Shown here piece after piece: positions 46,519-57,723 of a DNA stretch of 64,000 nucleotides. The notes beneath the pieces were generated by a model, which was not told where the DNA came from, made no database searches, and saw only the letters and a list, made by a program, of their open reading frames with translations. Numbering within the stretch: the first letter of the stretch is position 1; each line of letters opens with the position of its first letter. The stretch is from positions 166,068 to 230,067 of the forward strand of contig BCKL01000030.1 in NCBI GenBank assembly GCA_001600635.1, read 5' to 3'. The position numbers were made by a program, and so were the translations under genes. Origin of the DNA: Leucosporidium creatinivorum. Lineage: Eukaryota; Basidiomycota; Microbotryomycetes; Leucosporidiales; Leucosporidiaceae.

Positions 46519-47778
46519 CTAGTTGGCCTTCTTGCCCTTGCCCCACGAGAGCTTGCCATCAACCTCGATCGCCTGCTTCCTGGCGCTGGGGTCGGCCTTG
46601 ACGAACCTGCTCGGCGGTCACTCGTTAGCTCTCTTCGTTTCGCCAAGGCTAATCGAGACGCACCTCTTCTTAAGCGCGAGGACCATGGAGCGGAACCAGA
46701 AGAAGTTGAGGCCGTTGGTGAGGATGTTGATGGCGATGTAGAGGTATTTGATACCGCCGACATTGGCGGCCTTGGGGCCGAAGAGGAGGGCGAAGAGCTG
46801 GTACGAGTTGTAAGTACCCCAGAGAAGACGAGCGCCGATGTAGGAGGAGCTGCCAGCGTTCCGAAAGGTCAGTTCGAGAGCTCGGCGATGGCGAGACCGA
46901 GGTGCTCACATGAGGAAGCCGCCGTTGACCATCTGAGCGGTCGTGCCGGTGAGGCCGAACTTGTCGAGGTACCAGTGGATGTTGAGGAAGCTGTGGTGAG
47001 AGCTCAAGGTCAGCCTCTGTACCGCGACAGAGCTCAGAGAGAACGCACATGGTCGAGAGCTCCCACTGCGCGAGAAAAGGCGAGTTAGCTATCGTTCGAA
47101 GCCTTGAGGGCAACAAGAGCTTACAATGAGGAAGTTGGGACTGCAGAACATGAGGAAAGGCTTGAGAGTGAAGAGGAAGGCGGTTCCGCAACCGATGCCG
47201 TGAAGGAAGAAGCCAAGTCCCTGGGTCTTCATGTGCTGGGCCGAGACAATCGTGTCCTGTACAGGAGTAACAGCATCATTAGCGAGCTTGCCCTGCTTCG
47301 AGAAGAGCGCAAGAGCCGTACCCAAACGAAGTAGCCCGTCGCGATGGCGGAAAGACGACCCTCGGCGAGTCCATAGCCGTACAGCGGGTCCGCCACGATC
47401 TCAGGAGAAGGGTGGAGGATCAAGCTAAACGCTAGAGGCGCTGCTATAAGAGCGAAGGCCCATCCGACCTACAGAAACGAGCTCGGCATCAGCTGACCGA
47501 CCCCAAGCAACTGGACGCGCTCCCTGCTAGAGAGAACTTACGACGTGCAGGTCCCAGTCGTCCTGCTTTGCGCGGAGCTTGGGGTAGGTCTTGGGGAACA
47601 AGATGGGGCAGAGGACGTGGGACACGGCCTGAAGAGCGAAGGAAGCGGCGCAAGCTGCGAGCGCAATGTGGAGCACGGAGGCGAGCCTGGTGAAGCCGAT
47701 TGAGGTGCAAAGGGGTTCTACCAGGGATTCGAGCCACGCTGGTGGTGCTAGCGAGGGGTTCTCGAGGAAGCCGGCCAT
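46519..47778 (-). CDS. TLC-domain membrane protein 2 (TLCD4/TMEM56-like)
   Basis: ATG at 47778 (MAGFLENPSLAPPAWLESL), stop at 46519. Segments: LHIALAACAASFALQAVSHV, KQDDWDLHVVGWAFALIAAP, AIATGYFVWDTIVSAQHM, GFFLHGIGCGTAFLFTLKPF, WELSTIFLNIHWYLDKFGLT, NGGFLMSSYIGARLLWGTY, LNFFWFRSMVLALKKRF, then a basic tail (GKLSWGKGKKAN). It matches TLC-1 at the DWDLH, YF-x-x-D, STIFL-x-x-HW-x-LDK and GARxxWG positions, so the two are paralogs. The Lys-rich tail may be an ER retrieval signal. About seven introns. Its start lies 94 bp from the start of the divergent F-box gene. Confidence 0.9.
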
Positions 47779-47872
47779 AGCGGAGTTTGAGACGAGGGAG
47801 CAGACGGAGGGAGACAGGCGAGTTGGGTCCAACTCGGGTTGTCCTCTTGCTACAACTTGCTCTCGTCTCGTT
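47779..47872. promoter_or_regulatory. 94-bp divergent promoter, TLC-2 / F-box-like A
   Basis: Two start codons in opposite directions are separated by only 94 bp, so transcription starts must overlap or be very close. Confidence 0.6.
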
Positions 47873-49257
47873 ATGTCGACTACAAAGCTACAGTCGACTT
47901 CGAAGGACCCACCGGCCACACAACCAGGACCTTTTCAGCCGCCGGCCCCTTCCCTCCCTCCAGAACTGCTGCTCGGCGTCCTCGAGTTCGCTTCGAGGGA
48001 TACGTTGGAGCGCCACGAACCCGCCGAGCACCAGCAGACGCGCAACTACTTCTCTCGCGTCTGTAGAAGCTGGTACCGAGTCGCTACGTCTAGCCCAGAG
48101 CTCGTCGTTGAGGGAGCGGTCAAGGCGCGTCGACTGGCCACGCTGCTAAGAACCAAGCAGCGCACGCTGCCGGCCGTCAAGACCCTCCAGCTCATCTTCG
48201 TGGACAAGTTCAACGAATGGGATCTCGAGGAAGAGCCCGAGGACGAGCTGTACGAGCGTCGCGCTCACTTCGCCGACATCGTTCAAGCCTGTCCGAATGT
48301 CGAGCACCTCTCGCTGGACATGGAGACCGAGGTTGATCCCGAGCTGGGATCACGACTCTTGGACGTCCTAGAGAGGTGCAGCCTTTCGACCTTCGCTGTT
48401 CTCGGACCCTGCACCATGCCGGAGCGAGCGATGATCCGGTGAGTGGTGCTCAGTGGTCAATCTCGGTGGCTCAAGCGGCCGAGCTTATCAAGGATGACCC
48501 TACAGACTCATGAAAGCCTGGCCGAAGCTCAAGCAACTCGACATCCCCGCCGTACACCTCCTCTGCCACCGACCCCGCCTCTCCTCCCCGCTCACCTTCA
48601 ACTCTCTCGAACGCCTCAGCTTCCCCATCGTCCGCCCGAATCACCTACCATTCCTCGGCCTCATTCTTGACTCGCCCTCACCTCCCACTCTTCGCGTTTA
48701 CAAGACCACAAGCGGATCGAATGAATGGCTAATCCCCAGAGGCCGAAGAGAGGCAGCGGCGCTGGTCGACCGAGTCGCCGCTCAGCTCACCCACTTCATC
48801 TATGAGCACACCCTTGCCACGGGGGGCCTTGACCTATGGGCTTTCGAGCCCGTTATAGCCAGGATGGCCAACCTGAGGGTCCTTGCCATCTCGCCGAACC
48901 TCATCCGCCTCTCTCCATTCCTGGTCGAGGTGGTCGTTCCGCTCCTCGTGCACCTCGAACGGCTAGGCTTCCCAATGGGGCCTGATCCAAACCGCCATCG
49001 TGGAATTCTCACGACCCTGGCGGTCACTCACTGTATCAACAATCATCCGCACTTCGGCTGCTTCACCTCCCTCAGCGCTTAACGAGGAGCTGGACGACAC
49101 CGGCATGGAAGCTGGTCGGCGCGGCAGCAAGGAAGAAGGCTATTGAAAGTGAGCGGTCGACATTTTGTTTCTTGTCTTGCTTTGCAGACAGTAGCTGACA
49201 CTTCGCCTCTCAGTCGCCGAGTTCTGGGATTCGGAGGACGAAGAGCTGGACGATTGA
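47873..49257 (+). CDS. F-box-like protein A of a tandem pair (frame break near the 3' end)
   Basis: ATG at 47873 (MSTTKLQSTSKDPPATQ). An F-box-like start (APSLPPELLLGVLEFASRD, QTRNYFSRVCRSWYRVAT) precedes leucine-rich-like repeats (WPKLKQLDIPAVHLL, LERLSFPIVRPNHLPFL, MANLRVLAISPNLI). It aligns with gene B along its length. The frame runs to a stop at 49080-49082, but similarity to gene B resumes in another frame at about 49045 (LRLLHLPQ), continues to AAARKKAIE, crosses an intron and ends EFWDSEDEELDD at 49255-49257. So one frame break lies between about 49010 and 49045: sequencing error, missed intron or real damage. F-box proteins bind Skp1 and select ubiquitylation targets. Confidence 0.75.
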
Positions 49258-49566
49258 GACGCCTGCACTGGCTCAGACTCCTCTGGGAGACTTAACAACG
49301 AAGCTACGAACCCCATTTCTTCGAGAGTACGCCCGCTGGTCTTTCGCCCGAGAGCGGCGAGCCTTGCATCGCCGAACCGAGAAGGGGGCAAGATGATGAT
49401 GCCAGAGAGAGCTGCTCGAGAGTGAGAGATAGATGCTCGGATATTTACGCACCTTCTGCTGCTCCCCCTGCTCTGCTACAGCATCTGAGCCTCAAGTCGA
49501 AGCGCCGTCGGAGCTCGAACTGCAAGCTGCTTGTTGCCCTCCCGCCAGATCTCACTCGTTTCTTCA

Positions 49567-50955
49567 ATGTCGACCAAGCAGCTACAGCTAGCACCCATCT
49601 TCCTACCAAGGCCACCAGCATCACTTCGCCCATCTGCACCCTCACTCCCGGCAGAGCTGCTCTTCGACATCCTCCATCTCGCTACGACGGACGCGGATGA
49701 TGAGTACTCGTCGCCCTGGGAGCACCAGCAGACTCGCGTAGCCTTTTCAGGCGTCTGCAAAGGATGGAACTACGTCGCTGCAGCCCAGTCGACCCTCGTC
49801 GTCAAGGGAGCAGGTCGAGCGCTGCGACTCGCCAGCGTGATTCGGGAGCGGCGCGCCAGGCTGCCCGCCGTCAAGTCCCTGTACTTCGATATCGAGCAGG
49901 GAATGAACGACGACAGAGGACAAGTCCTGTACAAGCGCGACGATGGGTTCGCGGAGGTCATTGAGGCGTGCCCCGAGGTCAACCGCGTCGAAATCAGCAT
50001 CTGCTACAGAGACGACTTGGAGCTGGGACGGCCGCTATTGGTAGCGCTGGAGGGATGTAGCCAGATGGGCACTTTCGAGATTTCGGGTAATGGTGTCATG
50101 CCCGAGCAGGCGCTTTATCGGTGAGTCGAAGCCCTCTCGGCGCTCCCTTCTCGAGCCGCCGAGCTCATTCCTGACTCATCTACAGCCTATTGAAGTCTTG
50201 GCCATCGCTCAAACAACTCCTCATCTCCACCCTATGCCTCCACTGCTACCGTCCCCAACTCTTCACCCCACTCACCCTCCCCTTCCTCGAACGACTCGAA
50301 TTTCCCCTCACCTCTCCCCATCACCTATTTGCCCTCAGCAATATCCTCAATGTGCTGCCACCACCCAAGCTCCACGCCTTCCGAGCAAACGCCTACAAGT
50401 TCCCATTCTTCGTCGACCGCGATTCCACGGCCGCCCTGCTCGATCGAGTCGCCCCTCAGCTCGTCAGCTTCTCCTACCAAGATGACCCTCGACAAGCTGG
50501 TATCGATGCATGGTGCTTTGAGCCCGTCATCAGCAGGATGTCCCAGCTCAAGGTCCTCGCAATCTCGGCGCATCTGGTCCCCACCTCCGCATTCCTGGAG
50601 GATGTCGTCTCGAAGCTCGTACACCTCGAGCGGCTAGCCCTCATTGACAGTACTCGGCTCACTGAAGTCGTTGCGCCGGGCGCCGTCCTAGCCTGTCTCG
50701 ACGCGCTTCCGTCGCTTAGGCTTTTGCACCTCGCCGAGCCACTTTTTTGGGATTGGGATCAAGTCGAATACGATGCGTATCGGGACAAGCTCAAATTGAA
50801 GCGCGTTGATGGTGAGCCGTCTCCGGATCGTATCTCGCGATATAGCGAACGCCAGGCTAACGAACGCCTCGCCTCGGCCAGTCATTGAGACTTGGGAGCC
50901 AACCTACGACGAGGACCTTACTCGATGGCTATTAGACGAAGACTCGGAAGAATGA
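49567..50955 (+). CDS. F-box-like protein B of a tandem pair
   Basis: ATG at 49567 (MSTKQLQLAPIFLPRPPA), stop at 50953-50955. F-box-like segment APSLPAELLFDILHLATTD and QTRVAFSGVCKGWNYVAA, then leucine-rich-like repeats (LPAVKSLYFDIEQG, WPSLKQLLISTLCLHCYRP, MSQLKVLAISAHLVP, LPSLRLLHLAEPLFWDWD), ending WLLDEDSEE after a last intron with GTGAGC. Two introns at the same places as gene A. About 420 residues. Tandem paralog of A; A's stop and B's start are about 310 bp apart. Such lineage-specific F-box expansions are common in basidiomycetes. Target unknown. Confidence 0.82.
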
Positions 50956-51273
50956 AGCTGCAACGTTGTCTCCCTACCTGCAGTCCTTTTGTCGCCGAGC
51001 TCGACCGCCGAGAGTAAACGCTGCGAAGGGACCGCCGAGAGCGATCCGAGAGGGGTTACCTCGGCGAAGTGCCAGAGCTGCTCGAGAATTAGCTAGAGCA
51101 CAACGAAACGCTCCCGACTGCTCTGCTCAGCACCCTACTCGACTACAGCAGTCGATCATCTTCCCCCATTATGACGGCAGGCCTCACTCGACCAGAAGGG
51201 GAACTCGACGGTTGCCTTCCGCCAATTCTCTGCTTCTAAGTCGGTTCTACCTCTCGGTCTTCTTCTCACGAGC
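50956..51273 (+). promoter_or_regulatory. Upstream region of the retropepsin-like-fold gene, with a uORF
   Basis: About 320 bp. An upstream ATG at 51171 opens a 22-codon frame (MTAGLTRPEGELDGCLPP) that ends at 51237-51239, before the proposed start codon. It could dampen translation; inferred. Confidence 0.35.
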
Positions 51274-52790
51274 ATGTACGTGTACAGTAACAGCCCAGCA
51301 ACCCTCGCTACGCCCGCTAACCCGCCTCTGTCGCCCTACAGGTCCACTCGAACCTCTCCCGTCCTAGCGTGCCATCCTGGCTCGCTCAACGCGTTCGCTC
51401 TCAAGCTCAAGGGTGGGTGGTCTTTCTGCACAGCTACAGACTATTAGTTGACACCGCTGCACTCTCCTACAGGCTCGGACACGGTCAAGTCGCTCCAGAC
51501 GCGGGCAGCGCGCAAGTTGGCCATCCCTGGCGACGGAGCCGATATCAGCCTGCAGTACTTGTGGTGCGACGTCTACTACTCGTTGGAAGATGGTGAGCTG
51601 TCCCTCTACGCGCTGCCCACGCTTCCCTGTCGCCCTACACCCCCGAACGGCCTTCAAGAGACGACAACAAGCCGCCTCTCTCTCCCGCGATTTCCGAGCT
51701 CGGCGTGAGCTGACTCTCCTTCTATCGTCCTACAGAAGAGGACTGGGAAGTGTTCCTCGCCCGTCACGCCTCTTCGGCCGAAGTGACGGTCCTCCTCACC
51801 TCTCCCTCGATCCCCACCTCCAACCCCTCCATCGCCTCGCTCTCCTCCCTTCCCCCTTCCTCCACCTCCTCCAACCCGCAGGACGCCTCTTCCATCTACT
51901 CCTCAGCTTCGTACGGCAGGGGCAAGACGCACGATGTTCGACAAGGGACGAGCATGCATCTGCTCAGCGCTTCGGGAAGTGTCAAGGGTGGACCGGGGAG
52001 CGTGAGGAGTGGAAAGACGGGCACGGTGGTGGATGATGGGGAGAAGAGTAAGAGGACGGCTAAGAGTTTGGCGCCGAGCGTGCCGGAGCATAAGATCAAG
52101 TTTGAGGAGTTCCATAACCAGGTCAGTCGTCTCGAGCTGGGCGGTTCGGCGACGAGCTTGAGCTGATGGGCCGACGTTCTGCATAGCTCGGCGTTCGCAC
52201 CTTCATCGGCTCGATCGGACCCGTCGAGAACGTGCGCATGATGGTGAGTTTTTCGCCCGCTTGTGCCCGCCCCAGTCGTTCGCCGAGTCGCTGACCCGCC
52301 TTCGCCTCGCTCGCAGATGAAGGCCGGCCACCGCGCCTGCTACATGTCGCGCGCCTTTGCTCAGCAGCACAACTTTATCCCCAAGGACGCGGCACCGGGC
52401 TTCTACGGCTTCTCGGGAATCACCAATCTTGGTACTTGGCCCATCAAGGTGAACTTTCTTTCTCGCTCTTTCCGTCGAGGGATGAAGGCTGACAGTGCTG
52501 GATCGTGAAACAGGTCGGCAAGAAGACGGTAGAGCAGCAAGTCATGCTCGTCGAGAACTCTTACTTCCCCATCATTCTCGGCCGGTCCGCCTTGCTCTCT
52601 CTCTCTCTCTCCCTCCTCCTTCCCTGCGCTGACCCTGTTTTATCCTCGCAGATCCTTCATGGAGCGCCGTGGCGTCCGCACCGACCCACTGGACCAAACC
52701 TCGGTCGTCTTCATGGACACGGGAGAGGTGGTCCCAACCGACTTGGTCATCGTCAAGGATGCGCAGGGGGAGGTCGTGCCCATCTCATAG
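51274..52790 (+). CDS. Conserved fungal protein with PB1-like N-terminus and retropepsin-like C-terminal fold
   Basis: The best start is a split ATG: AT at 51274-51275, intron GTACGT...CTACAG (51276-51341), G at 51342, giving MSTRTSPVLACHPGSLNAF. Stop at 52788-52790. N-terminal part: LKLKGSDTVKSLQTRAARKL, ISLQYLWCDVYYSLEDE, like a PB1/ubiquitin-like start; a Ser-rich linker; then TFIGSIGPVENVRMMMKAG, GFYGFSGITNLGTWPIKVGK and FPIILGRSFMERRGV, the layout of a retropepsin-like beta fold (ILGR like ILGxD/RxxL). No D-[ST]-G motif is visible, so protease activity is not expected. It is a multi-exon host gene with no other retroelement parts nearby. Molecular role unknown to me. Confidence 0.7.
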
Positions 52791-53201
52791 CCCTCCTCTC
52801 CTGCACTTCGCCGCTCGCCTCAACTCATACCCCACCACTCTAATTCTTGGATAAGGAGAAAGAAGCAGGAAGGAGGAAATCGCCGAAACGCTTGGCTCTA
52901 ATAGCTAATCTCGCTCTCAATTGTCGCAAACCCTTTGATATCCCGTTCTACGCTGTACGTCGAGAGTGAGTGTGAGAGAGCCGCTTGCGTTGCAGCGACA
53001 AAGCGAAGGTGGTGGGTTCGGGAGAGAGGAGGGGTATAATAAAGAGAGGGTGAGGGAGAGAGCGCCGGGTCGACCGAGCGCCGGGGGAGAGGAGGAGAGG
53101 GGATAATGTACGCGACGGGAGGGTGTGGGGGGGGGCATAGTTACGAATAGAGAGACGGGGCGATAGACAAGCAAACAGATCCATACACTCCTCGAGCAGG
53201 G
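52791..53201. other. Convergent intergenic spacer, purine/pyrimidine-skewed
   Basis: About 410 bp between convergent stops. The stretch from 52970 to 53170 is rich in GAGAG and GGGG on the + strand. No gene seen. Confidence 0.45.
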
Positions 53202-54169
53202 TCACCGGAACCCTCCCGTCGAAGTCCTCCTCCTCCTCAACCGTCTCTGCGCATCCCCGGCTTCATCGTCCTCTCCCCCTCTGCTTCCTTCCTCCAACAC
53301 AACAGGCAACGAGCTCCTCGTCCTCCTCGTCCCTCCCACCGCGACTGCAGGCGTAGGCATCGCGCTATCGGCCGTAGTCGTCCTCGCTCTCGTCGGCCGA
53401 GCTGTCCCTGCTCCTCCGGCTGCTGCTCCTCCTTCTGCTCCTCCCGTAATCGTAGTCCTCCTGCGAGTACGGGTCCCCAGCCCACCGAGCGGCGAGGGCG
53501 AAGCTGGCGGATCATTCGAGTGTCGATCGGTCGTTGGAGTGCTCGGGAAGGCCGAGTTGGCTGAGGAAGGGGAGGAAGAGGAGGGGATGTCGGATTGGGT
53601 GCGGCGGAGACGGCGTTGTGGGCGGGTTGGGGTGGGTGTTGGGGAGGAGGAGAGGAGGGTCGAGGGAGCGGCGGAAGGGGCGAGGATGGTGGGTGTTGGG
53701 ACGCGCTGAGAGGGGAAGCGGAGAGTTAGTTGACGGGACTGAGTGAGGGAGAGCGCGTTGTGGTGTGCTGGGGTGGTACATCTGATGTTCTTAACTCCTT
53801 CTACGCTACACCAGCGCCTCCATAGCCTCCCCCCGAGACACACTGCTTCGTGACGTCCAAGACGCGCTCCTTCGCTCGGCGCGTCCCTCTCTACTCAGCA
53901 TCACGCTCTCCCCCTCCCTGTAGCTCTGCACCTCATCCCAGACACCTTCGACTCACCTGCAGCCTCCCCTCTCTAACGAAAGAGCCTCCCCCCAGGACGA
54001 AATTGGTCACGTCCAGCAGCGGTTCGCGTCTCCAAGTGGTCGCTCCTTCGGGGTTGGCCAGCGTCTTGGAACGACGTAATGCTGGTCTGGATGTGCTGCA
54101 GGATGATTTGTTGAAAGGGGAGCTGTTGAAGTCGTTGGGGTTGGGCGGAGGGGGAGGAGCGGAGGCCAT
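53202..54169 (-). CDS. Unidentified low-complexity protein
   Basis: ATG at 54169 (MASAPPPPPNPNDFNSSPF); exon 1 runs to about 53960 with RPALRRSKTLANPEG and DVTNFVLGGGSFVREGRLQ. The last exon (from about 53706) encodes RVPTPTILAPSAAPSTLL, many RR/SS/TP repeats and the end RRLRRRRTSTGGFR. What lies between, some 240 nt, is one long intron or two introns with a small exon. Recurrent RRxxS/RSxT patterns look like basophilic kinase sites. I do not recognise the family; DNA composition is highly skewed, so the frame alone is weak evidence. Confidence 0.5.
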
Positions 54170-55000
54170 GAGAGGGAGCTGAGAGGGAGAGGTGATGAGG
54201 TGGGGGATGGCAGGCAGGAGAGAGAGAGAGGTGTAGTGTGGTGCTGTAGGTGGCTGAGGCGGATTGAAGGTACGGAAAAAGGAGCGACGAGGGTGACCGG
54301 AAAGAAGAAGAAGAAGCGAGTGACGAGGGGATGAGAGAGAGAGAGAAGCAGAGCTGCCTTGCGCGCCTTTTCTCACCCGCTTGTATGCACCTCATCACAC
54401 TCTCGGTAGCCTCAACGCGCCCAAGATACTCCTACATCAATTCTGTACACTCCTCGCTGCTGCTATAGCCCTCCAAATCCACCAGTCGCGTCCCTCCTTC
54501 ATTGCTCACGCGCCGAGTCTGAGACCTCCTCAGCAGCGAGTTTCTCTGACGTCCTGGTCCAATGTGACTTCTATACGGGTCTGATTGTACTCTTCGTGGT
54601 ATGATAATACCTCCCAAGTCCAGAAAGTGCGCGTTGTCACCCTTCGAGCGACCAATTTCTCCCTCCAGCCATCGCCGAGATTCGACCTCGGTCGAGCTTG
54701 CGAAGCTGAGTCCGGCCTCAGAAGTCGCCAAAGCGGTCGTCGGACGCACGAGTGAACTCTACAGATCAACCCAGGAGCCCTCGCTATGTCACTGCACCTC
54801 ATCAAGGTACATTAGCGGCTGCCTGACCTTGCTCGCGCCTTCGCCGAGCGCTACTACACTCCTCGCGCTCGCTCTCCGCCTCGGCCCATGTCTGAGGCTA
54901 AACAAATCTCGGGCGCTATCGACATTGAAGCGGGGAACAAAAACAAGCACGTAACTACTACTCCTCATCATCTCATCAAGCGCTCTCCCTCTGCGGGCTC
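54170..55000. other. Intergenic region with simple repeats
   Basis: About 830 bp between two minus-strand genes. GA-type repeats lie at about 54210-54225 and 54333-54347. Short frames on both strands have no support. It should contain the promoter of the gene ending at 53202. Confidence 0.45.
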
Positions 55001-57723
55001 TCAATCATCCCACCTACTCCTCCCCGCTCCCTCGGCCGCTCCTGCAAGCCTGCTCCCCCGGCCTTTAACGACCGCGGGCCTCTCGCCCTCCCTCTTCCTC
55101 TCCCTCTCCTCCCTCTCGCTCTTCTCCCGGGCAGCACACTCCCTCGCCTCCCTCGCCGCCTCACTAGCCGCCCTCGCCGCCTCCTCCCCCTTCTTCTTAA
55201 TCTCCTTCTCCCTCCTCACCTCCTCGTCGCTCCGATGCTCCACTTGATCCCATACCTCGTCCTGCCTGTAGCGGGAGGCGGGCGTGTCCTCCCGCGGTGG
55301 TGGGGAGGGGGTACGAGTTCGAGGAAGCTCGGAGGGTCGGATCGAGGGAATGAGGGGGTTGGTCTTGGAGTGGTCCCAGTCGCGGTTTTGGATCTTGGCG
55401 AGCTTGGCGTCGGCGTTGAGCTTGCGTTGGCGGTCAATGTCGGCTTGGAGCTGTGTGCGATGCGATGCGTCAGCGAGTCCCTCCTCGCCGAGAAAACAGC
55501 AAAGAGAAGCCAGCCAGCACAAACAAAACTCACAGCCCTACTCCTCTCCCTCCTCTCCGTCTCCCTCCTAATCTCCTCCCTCTCCTCCCTCCCCCTCCTC
55601 TCACTCTCCTCCCTCATCCTCCTCCCATCCTCCCTCCCCTGTTCCTCCGCCCTCGCCTGCTCCTTCTCAACAACCTTGCGCTTCTCCTCCGCCTGCCGGT
55701 TTTTGAGACGCATAGAGGCCATCAGGGCCTCCAACTCGGCGGGGGTCTTCTTTGTGCGGAGGGGGGGAGCGCCGGGGGNGGGGCGGGAGGGGAGGCCGTT
55801 GGGCTTGGGTTGGGGAGGAGCGGGAGCCGAGGTGGAAGGGGAAGGGATGGGAGGAGGAAGGGTAGTGCTGGGCGATTTGGGAGCGGGAGAAGGGGAAGGG
55901 GAAGCGCGAGGGGAGGCTCGAGGTGAGGGGCGGGAGGGCTGCGGTGGTCGAGGAGCGGTAGGAGCTTGCGGCTGAGTAGTCGTAGTCGCAGTGGTAGGGG
56001 GTTGAGTAGGTGCTGCTACTGGTGCGAAAGGAGGAGGAGGCGCATGGATCGAGCTACTAGTCGACGACGAGGCAGGAGGTGGGGGAGGAGGAGGAGCAGA
56101 CTTGCGCGCTGGCTTGGGTTCGGCGTTGGACGGAGGAGGGGCGTGCATCGAGGTCGAGGTGGAAGAGGCAGGGGCGGGAGGATTCGTAGCCCTCGCAGTC
56201 CACTGCCTAGTAGGCGTCGGCTGAGCCCTCTGCGTCGGCGGTTGAGTCTGATGGATCGGCGCCCTCACTCCCTGCTCCACTCTCGGCTGCTGCTGCTCCC
56301 TCGGCTGCACAGGCACCGCATCATAACCCCTCACCTCCCTCGGCGGGGGCGCAAACTTCCTACTCGCACTAAACTCGCTCCTCCCTTTCCCCCAGTTCTC
56401 GGCTGGCCTCACCACGGGCGCCGGGATGTTGGGCTTGTACTCGTTCCAGGGGGAGGGGACTGGGGCGGTTTGAGTAGGAGGAGGAGGTGCGCGCGTGGTA
56501 GAGGTGGTGGCGATGCGGAGGGTGGGAGGAGCGTTGGAAGAGGGAGCCGAGGAGGGCTCGGGAACGCGTTGTAGGCGGGAGGGGTGGACTGTCGAGCGGA
56601 CGGGAATACTGGGTTCCGTAGGCTCTGCGTTGGGCGTCGTTGTAGTCGTCTGCTGCTGCTGATGGGGTGGGAGCTCCTTCTTCGGCGCCTCCCTCTCGCC
56701 TCCATTGACCTTCGCCCCTCCTCCCCTCGCGGCCCATCCACTCCCACTGCCCGGTCCCCCAGCTCTCCCACTAGCAGGTACTCCCCCCGCGCCTGGAGCA
56801 AACGCCGCTGGTCCCCCCGCTTGCCTGAACGCGCCTTGCTGAGCTGGGAGCGGGCGGGGCGCTCTCGTGCTGGACATTGGAGCAGTGGAAGCGCGTGGGA
56901 TTGGGGAAGGCCGAGGTGGAGAAGGTGGACGAGGTGCTGTGGGACGTTGAAGGGAGAGACGGGCGGGGTTGATGGTGAGTTTGGGAGGGGGAGCTGTTGG
57001 AGCTGCTGCAGGAGCGGGAGTGGGAGGAGGTTGAGAGGTGGAAGGGGCTGGGTAGGAGCGTGTAGTAGGTGCGAGTAAGGAAGCCCAGCTGCTGGTGGAT
57101 CGTTGGGTAGAGACGAGGCCGGGAGGAGCTGCAAGCGAGGAGGTCGAAGTCGAAGTTGAAGCTGCGAAAGAAGCGCGCAGAGGTGGTGGTTGGACTCCCG
57201 CTCCGTTGACCGCCTTGGCTGTAGTGTTGTAGCTCGCTCCCACTGCTCTACCTTCCCCTCTGGTAGGACTCCTCATCCTCATCACGACTACGAGAGGACT
57301 ATCCCACCCCGCTTCCTTTTCTACACGGTGCATGACCTCCTTCTCCCTCTTCTCATCAATAGGACTAGGCTCTTGTACCATCGGAGGAGCTGCTCCTCTC
57401 GCTTCCGCCCTCCAAGAGCGAATGCTTCCTGCCGAAGGGGAGGAGACTCGGTCGCCCGGGTTGGAGAGGGTGTCTTCCCACTGCTCTGGAATGGTCGTAG
57501 GAGGACGTACTGGAGCTTGAGGTGAAGTTGTAGGAGAGCGAGAGTAGAGAGGAGCCGTAGCGGGAGAGGAGTAAGTCGACGAAGGGGAGAGCTCTTGGTG
57601 CTGCTGCTGCTGCTGAGTTGGACGAGTGAGGCCAGGTGGAGTGGCTAGAGTTGTAGGGAGGTATGGGTCGTAGGGTCGAGGTGGTACAGCTACTCTCCCT
57701 GAGGTCCAAGGCGTGAAACTCAT
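55001..57723 (-). CDS. Large Pro/Ser-rich protein with charged coiled-coil C-terminus
   Basis: The first in-frame ATG is at 57723 (MSFTPWTSGRVAVPPRPYD); stop at 55001 (GRSRWDD). Over 550 residues are Pro-, Ser-, Thr- and Ala-rich with poly-Gln, poly-Thr and poly-Pro runs. From about 55760 the sequence turns into a long charged helix (ELEALMASMRLKNRQAEEKR), interrupted by one intron (about 55520-55455), then LQADIDRQRKLNADAKLAKI, NRDWDHSKTNPLIPSIRP and EEVRREKEIKKKGEEAARAA. The pattern of a charged helix with RDWD recalls CCDC9-type proteins, but this is weak. One undetermined base (55779) sits in a G-run within the gene. Probably an intrinsically disordered scaffold or RNA-associated protein. 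Confidence 0.65.

Noticed and set aside
46217-46522. A 101-codon frame between the 2H gene and TLC-2
   Set aside because: Low-complexity Ser/Pro end, no homology, and it overlaps both 3' ends; better read as untranslated sequence.
52588-52616. CT-repeat as a functional element
   Set aside because: It lies in a pyrimidine tract of an intron and fits normal 3' splice-site composition.
52140-52790. Retroelement protease
   Set aside because: Only the fold resembles a retropepsin. The gene is multi-exonic, has a conserved fungal layout, and no terminal repeats or other element parts lie around it.
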